Source: Serripes groenlandicus (lineage: Eukaryota; Mollusca; Bivalvia; Cardiida; Cardiidae). Taken from it: a DNA stretch of 64,000 nt. The stretch spans positions 7,213,724 to 7,277,723 of the forward strand of contig JASEVX010000005.1 in NCBI GenBank assembly GCA_031761405.1, written 5' to 3'. Within the stretch, counting starts at the first letter, position 1. The number at the start of each line of letters is the position of its first letter. The translations under genes and the position numbers were made by a program. Shown here piece after piece: positions 43,063-54,378 of this stretch. The notes below the pieces were generated by a model, which made no database searches, had not been told where the DNA came from, and saw only the letters and a program-made list of their open reading frames with translations.

Positions 43063-43958
43063 GTCAGACATTCCTTTTCAAACGAGCATGAATCCAACTG
43101 AATTATAAATAGTTAACCACATAGTTTCAATATTTGAATCGGTTCACTTTGGTATTACTGGAATTATTCTATTGCGTACGTATATATAAATTATACGTGG
43201 CGGCCGCCTACTGATTAAATCGTTATAAATGTGGTTAGTTTGGTCAAATATATTCGTTCCTTTGTTATCTTAAACTATATCATATATTAAATCCTTAAGT
43301 AAGGGGATTAATGGAGAAGAGCTAAAGAGAGTCTGGGCAAAACAAGTTACTGTTGTATTTCTACATTTTCCTGTATATCGTGAGACCTTGGAAGGTCAAC
43401 GTGTCTGATCGACCTTGACCGTGCATGCATGTGGACACGCTTAAATCATCATTAAGCAAGACGATCCCCTTTGTTGCATGACACAGTGCACGAGTTCCAT
43501 TCATTCTTCAGAAAGCAGTATCTTTATACCTGCTAGTGTTAGAATGTTATCATTTAGTAAACAGCTAATTTAGGCCCTGCTCTAGGATAAACAAATGTTA
43601 GTTATTTGTGTCAAATGAATATGTGCATCAATACTATTTAATCTAATTTTTTTTTTACTTTTCTCAGAGGTTTCATCTCATTTCCGGATGATGAATTGAG
43701 GAAATTGCAGTGTCAGATCGGACTGTAAGAATGTACAGATTTATATATTCGAAAACTGATTTAAGGTTTGTGTTCCAATAAACAAAAAACCCAATTCTTG
43801 TTGCATCTCTGAGAAGAGTATGAATATTAAGGAGCCTAGTCAGATAAAGTGAGGTCTTACTAACGTTCCGGTCTTCCATTGTTAAAAGTAACGTTCGCGT
43901 TAAACTGGTGTTGCTACATCCCTAGATTTTACAAAACGTTTCATCTAGGACTATTTAT
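43063..43958. other. No gene recognised
   Basis: Presumed GTPase intron or beyond. A strong polypyrimidine/AG site ends at 43670, but the frame after it closes within about ten codons, so no exon is called. A GGTCAACGTG/GACCTTGACC palindrome-like stretch lies near 43390-43430. Confidence 0.45.
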
Positions 43959-44153
43959 GAGCCGTTCCGCGAGAAAACCAATAGTGTGGCCTCTGCGAAA
44001 TATATCGAACCAGATCATCCTGCGCAGGCTAATCCGGGCCGACACATTCCGTCTCAGGGAGCTAGAGGTATAGAGTAATGATTCCTGAAACAGAAAATCC
44101 ACGGGAGGCTTTACGCAGAGTCCACAATGTTGGTGTTATCGCGGGACGGCTCA
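43959..44153. mobile_element. Family B element, internally deleted
   Basis: GAGCCGTTCCGCGAGAAAAC to TATCGCGGGACGGCTCA. It lacks the CATGCTTAGGC portion of the right half (CACGGGAGG is followed at once by CTTTACGCAGAG). Confidence 0.85.
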
Positions 44154-46035
44154 TTAGTCGCCGGGCAGAAGCCCGCGACTTCCATTTTTAATAGGTTTTC
44201 GGAAATCACATGGGAGGGGGGGTTATTATTAGATTATTTTTTTTAAATGTCTTGAACATATTACAGTTGCGTTTGTTTAAAAACACTAAGTTATGACACA
44301 TCTAAAATGAAATAAATATTCCGATGTTTTAAGTATGTGCAGTTTCTTTATTTTGACTGGCATTTACGTTTTTGTGTTTTATTTACGAAGACAAAACAGT
44401 CCCTATTAGCTAGACTGCGATACTTTATTTTCATAAACTATGTAATCAAAAGGCGATAACAAAAAACCTTTACGTCGCACAGTCTATAATTTGTTTACAT
44501 ACGCGCACCTACTTGCAGCAGACTATCGATATGAAAAATCACGTCGAATTCTCCTTTTAATAGATAAGTATCAACATAAACTGGTAACAGAAACAAAAAT
44601 AAGAAATAATTTGTGAAAATATGTCTCAAATATAAGCCTGTTTATCGGTCGTGAACGTCGAAACGCCTTTTTTCTCAGTTCGTGACCTAGTTTCATATTG
44701 CCAAAATGTAAACAAAGCGAAGTAACCGGAAGTAAAATGTAAACTTAGAAAAGTGACTTGTTTATGCAGACAAAAAATGTCGCACGACAAATTGATTTCT
44801 TAAACGTCACGAAACGAGTGCATGGGTCGAATGTAGGAGAAAGAAAGATACTATAGAAATGCTTTTTTCTCTCGAATGCAGTGGAATAAAACATGCACTA
44901 AAGCTTTGCCTGATTTTTTATTCACTTTCTTCGATGTCTGACACTACGACTCGATGAAGCCTGACACGAGGGTCAACATTTCGAAAGAATGCTCAAACAC
45001 CTTATTACAGATAGATAGCTAATATTACACACTTAAATGATTAAATATATGTGATATTAAATGTTTATTTGACTCGAAACAAATTAAGAGAAGAACAAAC
45101 TCTGATAAACAATAGATTTAGAAATAAAGAAAATCTGCTCTTGCGCACCCAATTAATTTCATACTTGCCACCTATTAAATAGTAATGGGACTCGCAACTG
45201 GCATTTCTCTTGCGCCAAACATATATTGTATGCATCAACGATTTAGACAAAGAATTTAGCTGATATGTTGTTACAAGTGTGGTCTACTTTTTAAACATAT
45301 GAGGATAAATTTTAACATCTGTGAAATATTTATTATAATTATTATCAGGGACGTAGTCTTATCTACGTCTCTGTTCTTATTAAAAAGGAGGAAGTTCATG
45401 TCTTCAGCAATTTAACCGTTTTCTCAATGTTTTAAGCGTTTAAAGGTTTTCATTGTTGCTTCAGACACGGAAAGGGTTTAATAGCTTTTTATTGCATGTA
45501 GATTTAAATCCAAAAATGTATTAATTTGTTGTGGTTTTATTGACAAATACAAAACATCCAAAATCCTGACCAAAAGAAATCCTGAAATTTGTAGATCTAT
45601 ATGGAATTTCAAAAATCCTGGAATTAGTCCTTATGAAAACATTATGTGTATGTTTAGACTAATGAAAGTCAAGAATACATGTGTGTTAAAAAATAAATCA
45701 ATGCAGTCTTTTCCGGCGACATTGATGCCTTGCATCAACTTTCTCTTGTATTACATATATATAGGGCCGGCGGACTTAGCGGAAGAACAGACTCCCCAGA
45801 GTGTTCACGATACACACATGCAATAAGACCCATAATCGCGTGACGCGCTACATAGGTATGCATTTGTTAACCTATTTCGATATAATTCTTCCGATTTCTC
45901 CAGATTTTAGATAAAAAATATCCAGCTGTTAAGTACGTTTATAATTGCTTGATACGTAACACGCGTGCAATTAAACCTTTACTAATCAAACACTTAAATA
46001 TCCAACAGGGTTTGTATCTCTTAAAAAAGCGGTGT
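44154..46035. other. No gene or repeat recognised
   Basis: The longest repeat-poor stretch of the window (about 1.9 kb). No exon with a recognisable product is seen. It starts with a small GTCGCCGGGCAGAAGC / CCCGCGACTT palindrome next to the family B end. Confidence 0.5.
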
Positions 46036-46121
46036 TTGTTTGACAGTCGATCTAAGCCCTGTATTGTTTGACAGTCTATCTAACCCCTGTCTTGTTTGAC
46101 GGTCGACCTAACCCTTGTCTT
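46036..46121. repeat. 28 bp tandem triplication
   Basis: TTTGACAGTCGATCTAAGCC and related units start at about 46040, 46068 and 46096 (TGACAG, TGACAG, TGACGG; period 28). Confidence 0.85.
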
Positions 46122-46330
46122 GCTGGAACGAAGCATGGCGACATGTGCGCACTTGAACTTGTATGATATTATTTGTTTGAGTTAGTTAGTAAATGAGATG
46201 ATATGAAATCAGCTATTACGTTATCATGAACGGCATTATTCACATCGTTGATATCCACGTAATAACATCTTGTTTCAAACAGCCAACACATTAAGCGTGT
46301 TTGTTCTGTATGATGTAGCTGCTATACCCA

Positions 46331-46444
46331 GATATCGTCCTATGTAGTTTATTGCTGTTAAATATCGCTGAACCATTGTTTGGTGATATCGTCCTATGTA
46401 GTTTATTGCTGTTAAATATCGCTGAACCATTGTTTGGTGATATC
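46331..46444. repeat. 54 bp direct duplication
   Basis: GATATCGTCCTATGTAGTTT and the following 34 bases occur at 46331 and 46385 with no difference seen, so the duplication is recent. Confidence 0.93.
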
Positions 46445-46668
46445 TTTGAGGCCATACCACATAGATCTACCCAAAATTTCGATTATAAACAAAATTGTTA
46501 GTGAAAACAAAATTAATATTTTGTAAATCAGTTTGATATTGAGCATTTTATGTTTACATTTCCAGCGTGAATAGTTAATATAAAATATAAAACCAGATGA
46601 ACGTACGATTTAAAGTCCCCAATACATACATACCATCGAGAGGACTTCACGCACATGTAGTACATGAT

Positions 46669-46855
46669 TTAACCCTTTCCCACATACAACAAATCTGCAG
46701 CATACGACTTTGAAAACATTAAGTAAAAATATGGAAACTCTCACTGGTTGAGAATAATTATTGAATAAATGGAAAACATTGTGGCAAAAGGAGAAATGTT
46801 TTTCAAACTCGTCTGCTGCACTAGGGCCAGAAAGCGTCTGTATTTGATCGATTGT
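46669..46855. mobile_element. Family A MITE, shortened
   Basis: TTAACCCTTTCCCACATAC and CTGCAGCATACGACTTTG on the left. CTCGTCTGCTGCACTAGGG on the right. The hairpin is cut after GGAGAAATG, so the right arm of the loop is deleted. Confidence 0.75.
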
Positions 46856-47082
46856 AAATCTCTGACATACATTCATGTATCGTCCTTAAAGATGCTTTAG
46901 TTAGATAATTAGACATTTCATAGCCATAAAATCATTAAGTGATTCTGGAACAGTAGAACTATCAAACTACGATAGAGATAAAAATATTTATAGAATTATA
47001 GTGTGCGTCATAAAGGTATGATCGGTGTACTTAGAATATTGATCAAGTGCACGTACGGTTAAGAAATTAAGCCAAATTTGAG

Positions 47083-47303
47083 TTACCCTTTTCCACATAG
47101 AATCTGCAGCAGACGACTGTGATTATTTTTGGGGGAGGGGGTATAGGAAATCACAATACACGGAAGTACATTGAGTACAAAACATTAAGCGAAATGGAGA
47201 ATTTGCTCAACATGTGATATTTCTCCTTTTTTGTACAATGTTTTCAAAATTCATTTAACGCAGACGTGTTTAAAATGCTTCTGCATAAATGAGAAAGAAT
47301 TAA
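47083..47303. mobile_element. Family A MITE, diverged
   Basis: TTACCCTTTTCCACATAG and CTGCAGCAGACGACTGTG to GCATAAATGAGAAAGAATTAA. Centre GAGAATTTGCTCAACATGTG then TTTCTCC. A GGGGGAGGGGG run is inserted in the left arm. Confidence 0.7.
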
Positions 47304-47379
47304 CTTGAACGTTTACCGACTAACTTTCAACGCATCAATTAGTAACGGCGGTAATGCGGTTTTCTATCGTCGAGGAACA

Positions 47380-47589
47380 CTTCTGAAACATTTCCCTCTT
47401 GTACCAAATCCACAGCAGACGACTTCGAAAACAGCTCGTCAATAATGGAGTTAATCATCATAAGTTTAAGAAAATTAATGAAAAAATGTGAAAACAGCGT
47501 TGCAAAAAATAATATTGCTTATTATGAGAAACTCCTTCTGTTTGCAAAATGTTTTAAGATGATTTTTTCTGCATGTGGGAAAGGATTAA
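47380..47589. mobile_element. Family A MITE, diverged
   Basis: ACATTTCCCTCTTGTACC and CACAGCAGACGACTTCG to GCATGTGGGAAAGGATTAA. Centre ATATTGCTTATTATGAGAA. Confidence 0.7.
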
Positions 47590-48282
47590 CTCTGTGGATA
47601 ATCTCCAACATATGTTAAAACAATCATCTTCATATAAAAGCCGGGTCACTGAAAACAACACCTATGTAGAAACATTATTGAATGTCAGTGATGACTGTTT
47701 ACGCCTGTGTTTAAATCAAACCATATATATTACATTAAACTAATTTAGAAACAAAAATGTGGAAAAGTATGTTGAGCTAAAAATTTGACAATTTAAAGAT
47801 CTATCTAAACACACAAAAGAGGGTTGTTCCCTATTTTCTCTTATGTATATATATGTCATTTTGTTTCAACATTCGTAATCCTTATGTTGTATATACCTCG
47901 TGTTTTGTTCTTGTGCAAACTGGGAGATATAAAGAAATTTACATTACGCACATTTTGGCTGTGTTGGATTTACAAAGACAGGATAGATCACTTTCTGAAA
48001 CAACAATTAATCTATATAACAGATATAAGCGATTTTTATTTTATCATTGGGTCGAAAATGGAGCTAAAATAGGTTGTGTGTGTTCATTTCAAATTTCATG
48101 AAAATTAATTTATTTTCTGATTTTAAAACTTTTTTTTAGCTTAGTGTAGTCATTCGAAAATTAAAATAAAAAAGAAACATAGGGTAACTTATGACTTAAC
48201 ATGTAAGTCAATGAGTTGTTATTCGAAAAGCGCTCTGCACATTCACGTTACCTATCAGACAACTTACCATCTAAAAGGCATT
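47590..48282. other. No gene recognised
   Basis: Overlapping 82-codon open frames (47824-48101) in two frames resemble nothing known. Confidence 0.45.
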
Positions 48283-51200
48283 GTGAAAGTGTGTCCATGG
48301 CCTGGTTGATGGTGAAAGTGTGTCCATGGCCTGGTTGATGGTGAAAGTGTGTCCATGCCCTAGTTGATGGTGAAAGTTTGTCCATGGCCTGGTTGATAGT
48401 GAAAGTGTGTCCATGGCCTGGTTGATGGTGAAAGTGTGTCCATGCCCTGGTTGATGGTGAAAGTTTGTCCATGGCCTGGTTGATAGTGAAAGTGTGTCCA
48501 TGGCCTGGTTGATGGTGAAAGTGTGTCCATGGCCTGGTTGATAGTGAAAGTGTGTCCATGGCCTGGTTGATGGTGAAAGTGTGTCCATGCCCTGGTTGAT
48601 GGTGAAAGTGTGTCCATGGCCTGGTTGATAGTGAAAGTGTGTCCATGGCCTGGTTGATAGAGAAAGTGTGTCTATGCCCTGGTTGATAGTGAAAGTGTGT
48701 ACATGGCATGGTTGATAGTGAAAGTGTGTCCATGCCCTGGTTGATTGAAAGTGTGTCCATGGCCTGGTTGAGAGTGAAAGTGTGTCCAAGGCCTGGTTGA
48801 TGGTGAAAGTGTGTTCTTGGCCTGGTTGATAGTGAAAGTGTGTCCATGGTCTGGTTGATAGTGAAAGTGTCCATGGCCTGGTTGATAGTGAAAGTGTGTC
48901 CATGGCCTGGTTGATAGAGAAAGTGTGTCCATGGCCTGGTTGATAGTGAAAGTGTGTCCATGGCCTGGTTGATAAAGTTTGTCCATGCCCTGGTTGATGG
49001 TGAAAGTTTGTCCATGGCCTGGTTGATAGTGAAAGTGTGTCCATGGCCTGGTTGATAGTGAAAGTGTGTCCATGGCCTGGTTGATAGTTAAAGTGTGTCC
49101 ATGGCCTGGTTGATAGTGAAAGTGTGTCCATGGCCTGGTTGATAGTGAAAGTTTGTCCATGGTCTGGTTGATAGTGAAAGTTTGTCCATGGTCTGGTTGA
49201 TAGTGAAAGTGTGTCTATGGCCTGGTTGATAGTGAAAGTGTGTCCATGGCCTGGTTGATAGTGAAAGTTTGTCCATGCCCTGGTTGATGGTGAAAGTTTG
49301 TCCATGGCCTGGTTGATAGTGAAAGTGTTTCCATGGCCTGGTTGATGGTGAAAGTGTGTCCATGGTCTGGTTGATAGTGAAAGTGTGTCCATGGTCTGGT
49401 TGATAGTGAAAGTGTGTCCATGGACTGGTTGATAGTGAAAGTGTGTCCATGGTCTGGTTGATAGTGAAAGTGTGTCCATGGCCTGGTTGATAGTGAAAGT
49501 GTGTCCATGGCCTGGTTGATAGTGAAAGTGTGTACATGGCCTGGTTGATAGTGAAAGTGTGTCCATGGCCTGGTTGATAGTGAAAGTGTGTCCATGGCCT
49601 GGTTGATAGTGAAAGTGTGTCCATGGCCTGGTTGATAGTGAAAGTTTGTCCATGCCCTGGTTGATGGTGAAAGTTTGTCCATGGCCTGGTTGATAGTGAA
49701 AGTGTTTCCATGGCCTGGTTGATGGTGAAAGTGTGTCCATGGTCTGGTTGATAGTGAAAGTGTGTCCATGGTCTGGTTGATAGTGAAAGTGTGTCCATGG
49801 ACTGGTTGATAGTGAAAGTGTGTCCATGGTCTGGTTGATAGTGAAAGTGTGTCCATGGCCTGGTTGATAGTGAAAGTGTGTCCATGGCCTGGTTGATAGT
49901 GAAAGTGTGTACATGGCCTGGTTGATAGTGAAAGTGTGTCCATGGCCTGGTTGATAGTGAAAGTGTGTCCATGGCCTGGTTGATAGTGAAAGTGTGTCCA
50001 TGGCCTGGTTGATAGTGAAAGTGTGTCCATGGCCTGGTTGATAGCGAAAGTGTGTACATGCCCTGGTTGATAGTGAAAGTGTGTACATGGCCTGGTTGAT
50101 AGTGAAAGTGTGTACATGCCCTGGTTGATAGCGAAAGTGTGTACATGCCCTGGTTGATAGTGAAAGTGTGTACATGGCCTGGTTGATGGAGAAAGTGTGT
50201 CCATGGCCTGGTTGATAGTGAAAGTGTGTCCATGGCCTGGTTGATAGTGAAAGTGTGTCCATGGCCTGGTTGATAGTGAAAGTGTGTCCATGGCCTGGTT
50301 GATATAGAAAGTGTGTACATGGCCTGGTTGATAGCGAAAGTGTGTACATGCCCTGGTTGATAGTGAAAGTGTGTCCATGGCCTGGTTGATAGTGAAAGTG
50401 TGTACATGCCCTGGTTGATAGCGAAAGTGTGTACATGCCCTGGTTGATAGTGAAAGTGTGTACATGGCCTGGTTGATGGAGAAAGTGTGTCCATGGCCTG
50501 GTTGATAGTGAAAGTGTGTACATGGCCTGGTTGATAGCGAAAGTGTGTACATGCCCTGGGTGATAGTGAAAGTGTGTACATGCCCTGGTTGATAGTGAAA
50601 TTGTTGACATGCCCTGGTTGATAGTGAAAGTGTGTACATGGCCTGGTTGATAGCGAAAGTGTGTCCATGGCCTGGTTGATAGTGAAAGTGTGTCCATGGC
50701 CTGGTTGATAGTGAAAGTGTGTACATGGCCTGGTTGATAGTGAAAGTGTGTCCATGGCCTGGTTGATAGTGAAAGTGTGTACATGGCCTGGTTGATAGTG
50801 AAAGTGTGTCCATGGCCTGGTTGATAGTGAAAGTGTTTACTTGGCCTGGTTGATAGCGAAAGTGTGTACATGCCCTGGTTGATAGTGAAATTGTGTACAT
50901 GCCCTGGTTGATAGTGAAAGTGTGTACATGGCCTGGTTGATAGCGAAAGTGTGTCCATGGCCTGGTTGATAGTGAAAGTGTGTCCATGGCCTGGTTGATA
51001 GTGAAAGTGTGTACATGGCCTGGTTGATAGTGAAAGTGTGTCCATGGCCTGGTTGATAGTGAAAGTGTGTACATGGCCTGGTTGATAGTGAAAGTGTGTC
51101 CATGGCCTGGTTGATAGTGAAAGTGTGTACTTGGCCTGGTTGATAGCGAAAGTGTGTACATGCCCTGGTTGATAGTGAAAGTGTGTCCATGGCCTGGTTG

Positions 51201-51627
51201 ATAGTGAAAGTGTGTACATGCCCTGGTTGATAGCGAAAGTGTGTACATGCCCTGGTTGATAGTGAAAGTGTGTCCATGGCCTGGTTGATAGTGAAAGTGT
51301 GTACATGCCCTGGTTGATAGCGAAAGTGTGTACATGCCCTGGTTGATAGTGAAAGTGTGTACATGGCCTGGTTGATGGAGAAAGTGTGTCCTTGGCCTGG
51401 TTGATAGTGAAAGTGTGTACATAGCCTGGTTGATAGCGAAAGTGTGTACATGCCCTGGGTGATAGTGAAAGTGTGTACATGGCCTGGTTGATAGTGAAAT
51501 TGTGTACATGCCCTGGTTGATAGCGAAAGTGTGTACATGCCCTGGTTGATAGTGAAATTGTGTATATGCCCTGGTTGATAGCGAAAGTGTGTACATGCCC
51601 TGGTTGATAGTGAAATTGTGTCCATGC
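48283..51627. repeat. 29 bp satellite array, about 115 copies
   Basis: The unit is GGCCTGGTTGATAGTGAAAG plus TGTGTCCAT. Because 29 is not divisible by 3 and the minus-strand unit has no stop in any phase, all three minus frames stay open for hundreds of codons and spell the same rotating 29-residue period. These frames are not called as genes. Variants (CCC for GCC, GCGAAAG for GTGAAAG, TACAT for TCCAT) form higher-order blocks: a 377 bp (13-unit) block repeats at 49267/49644, and a 290 bp (10-unit) block at 50841/51131. Confidence 0.97.
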
Positions 51628-52054
51628 ATATTCAATTCTTAATCACTGTTCAAAGACGAAAAACGTTTATATTTGTAGTGTACTTAAACACTTTATTCCA
51701 ATTTCGGTATATGTTCTATTTAAGAACGTTTAATTAATACTGATAATACTTGACGTACCATGTATTGCCGAATCTTGTTAGTTTACAACACATGATTATA
51801 AGATATATCAAAGTGTTTAATAACGCATTTCTATAATAAAAATGTATTTATGTTTGGCTGTTTGTAATAAGCAGCCGTGTATTCGTGAAGCAGACAAAGC
51901 GAACGAGAGTAAGTTTCTTAAAATAATCCACGATCAATAAAAAATGGTTTTAAAATAAACATTTCTGATATAACCAGACAGTACTCTATCAGATGTCAAT
52001 CTTTTAGATTTTATTTGAATAAGGCATCAACAAACCCTACCTTTAAACATAAAT
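51628..52054. other. No gene or repeat recognised
   Basis: AT-rich spacer between the 29 bp array and a family B element. Confidence 0.45.
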
Positions 52055-52305
52055 GAGCCATTCCACGAGAAAACCAACATTATGAACTCTGAGTAATGTA
52101 TCTAAACAGATCAGCATGCGCAGTCCGCGCATACTAATCCGGGCCGACAAATTCCGTCTCAAGGGGGATAAAAGTATAAAGTAATGATTCCTGAAACAGA
52201 AAATCCACAGGAGGCGAAAAGTGTCTATCCGGGTTAGAGTGCGCGGCTTGATTAGGCTGATCCTTTACAAAAAGTCTACAATGTTTGTTTTACCGTGGAT
52301 CAGCA
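52055..52305. mobile_element. Family B element, diverged
   Basis: GAGCCATTCCACGAGAAAAC to TTTTACCGTGGATCAGCAC. Interior GCGCAGTCCGCGCATACTAA and GGGTTAGAGTGCGCGG. The outer repeat is decayed on the right. Confidence 0.8.
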
Positions 52306-52315
52306 CAAATGAGCA

Positions 52316-53517
52316 TTAACCCTATCTTATTATATATAACACCAATATGCTGAGCAGACTATAAAAACAGATAGATTAAACCATGGAACATTTCTATAAT
52401 TGAATGAATAGTTATTGAATACAGATTCAAAAACATTCTGACAAAAAGATAACTTGCACATTATGGACAACTTTCTCCTTTCATCTCAATGATTACAACC
52501 GTCGTCTGCTACAGATGCGTTGTATTGTGTCTGCACGATGTATTGTGTCTGCACGATGTATTGTGTCTGCACGATGTATTGTGTCTACACGATGTATTGT
52601 GTCTGTACGATGTAATGTGTCTGCACGATGTATTGTGTCTACACGATGTATTGTGTCTGTACGATGTATTGTGTCTGCACGATGTATTGTGTCTACATTG
52701 TGTCTGAACGATGTATTGTGTCTACATTGTGTCTGCACGATGTATTGTGTCTACATTGTGTCTGCACGATGTATTGTGTCTGCATTGTGTCTGCACGATC
52801 TATTGTGTCTGCACGTTGTATTGTGTCTACACGATGTATTGTGTCTGCACGATGTAGTGTGTCTACACGATGTATTGTGTCTACACGATGTATTGTGTCT
52901 GCACGATGTATTGTGTCTACACGATGTATTGTGTCTACATTGTGTCTGCACGTTGTATTGTGTCTGCACGATGTAGTGTGTCTACACGATGTAGTGTGTC
53001 TACACGATGTATTGTGTCTGCACGATGTAGTGTGTCTACACGATGTATTGTGTCTGCATGATGTATTGTGTCTACACGATGTATTGTGTCTACATTGTGT
53101 CTGCACGTTGTATTTTGTCTGCACGATGTATTGTGTCTACACGATGTAGTGTGTCTACACGATGTAGTGTGTCTGCATGATGTAGTGTGTCTGCACGATG
53201 TAGTGTGTCTACACGATGTATTGTGTCTGCACGATGTATTGTGTCTACACGTTGTATTATGTCTACACGATGTATTGTGTCTACACGATGTATTGTGTCT
53301 ACACGATGTATTGTGTCTGCACGATGTATTGTGTCTGCACGATCTATTGTGTCTACACGATGTATTGTGTCTGCACGATGTATTGTGTCTGCACGATCTA
53401 TTGTGTCTGCACGATGTATTGTGTCTGCACGTTGTATTGTGTCTGCACGATGTATTGTGTCTGCACGATGTATTGTGTCTGCACGTTGTATTGTGTCTGC
53501 ACGATGGAAAGAGCTAA
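52316..53517. mobile_element. Family A MITE swollen by an internal 18 bp satellite
   Basis: The left end TTAACCCTATCTTATTAT, the centre TAACTTGCACATTATGGAC and CAACTTTCTCC, and the right-half start CGTCGTCTGCTACAGATGCG are family A in order. The expected GTGGGAAAGGGTTAA end appears only at 53505-53517 as a decayed GGAAAGAGCTAA. The 18 bp array fills the gap. The join is inferred from order and position. Confidence 0.65.
52515..53506. repeat. 18 bp satellite array, about 55 units
   Basis: The unit is GATGTATTGTGTCTGCAC, with frequent CTAC for CTGC, GTTG for GATG and TAGTG for TATTG variants. Some units are shortened (ACATTGTGTCTGC). Since 18 is divisible by 3, six-residue repeats are open in several frames on both strands; no gene is called. 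Confidence 0.96.
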
Positions 53518-53550
53518 TCATTTAAATCGGCCTACATTGAATACTGAAAT

Positions 53551-53812
53551 GAGCCGTCCCACGAGAAAACCAACATTACGGCCTCTGTGTAATGTATCGA
53601 CCCAGATCAGCCTGCGCAGTCCGCGCAGACTATTCCGGCCCGACACATGCCATCTCAGGGGAATAGAGGTATAGAGTAATGATTCATGAAACAGAAAATC
53701 CACATGAGGCGAAAAGTGTCTGTCCGGATTAGCCTGCGCGGCATGCTTAGGCTGATCCGGGTCGATACTTTACGCAGAGTCCACACTGTTGGTTTTCTCG
53801 TGGGATAACTCA
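53551..53812. mobile_element. Family B palindromic element, full length
   Basis: GAGCCGTCCCACGAGAAAAC to TTTTCTCGTGGGATAACTCA. Interior GCGCAGTCCGCGCAGACTAT and GCGCGGCATGCTTAGGC. Confidence 0.9.
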
Positions 53813-53837
53813 TATACGGTTCAATGTACACAACAAA

Positions 53838-54070
53838 TAGACATCTGCGTAATGTATCGACCAGATCAGCCTGCGCTGTCCGCGCAGACTGATCCGGCCG
53901 ACACATTCCGTCTCAGGGGGAAAGAGGTATAGAGTATTGATTCCTGAAACAGAAAAGTCACAGAAGTCGAAAAGTGTCTATCCGGGTAAGCCTGCGCGGC
54001 ATGCTTAGGCTGATCCGGATCGATACTTTACGCAGAGTCCACATTGTTGGTTTTCTCATGGGACGGCTCA
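53838..54070. mobile_element. Family B element, left end missing
   Basis: It begins inside the element at ATCTGCGTAATGTATCGACC and ends TTTTCTCATGGGACGGCTCA. It lies 25 bp after another B copy. Its GATCCGGCCGACAC variant matches the fragment at 11271. Confidence 0.85.
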
Positions 54071-54174
54071 TATATCATTTCGTGGCGATAATCATCATCA
54101 GTCGTGCTTTCAATGCCAGAATAACCAGAATACTACAAGTGAAGACCCTTATCAGACTGCACTAATAGCATTTT

Positions 54175-54330
54175 TAACTCTTTCCCACATACAACAAATC
54201 TGTAGCAGACGACTTTGAAAACAGTAATATTAAAATATGGAATATCTCTATAAATGCAAGTATAATAAGTGAACAGAGTTGAACACATTGTTTTCAAAAG
54301 TGTAAGCAGTAAGAGTACTACAGACGCCAT
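54175..54330. mobile_element. Family A MITE, right half lost
   Basis: TTAACTCTTTCCCACATAC and CTGTAGCAGACGACTTTG. It carries on to GAACACATTGTTTTCAAAAG and then breaks off. The first bases (TTAACTCTTTCCC) are intermediate between families A and C. Confidence 0.75.
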
Positions 54331-54378
54331 TACAAAGTAAACAACCGCACAATGATTCCGGCCGGATTTATTACCAGC

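Noticed and set aside
43660..43745. Second exon of the small GTPase
   Set aside because: There is a good polypyrimidine tract and AG, but in the phase required by the first exon the frame closes after about ten codons, and it does not encode switch I.
48271..51635. Very long minus-strand open frames (up to 1069 codons) as repeat protein genes
   Set aside because: They overlap in all three frames with the same rotating 29-residue period because the 29 bp satellite lacks stops on that strand. There is no promoter, no distinct ends and no recognisable domain. Kept only as a curiosity.
52489..53525. Cys-rich or His/Asp-rich repeat proteins on both strands
   Set aside because: An 18 bp satellite without stops gives six-residue repeats in several frames on both strands; no frame stands out.
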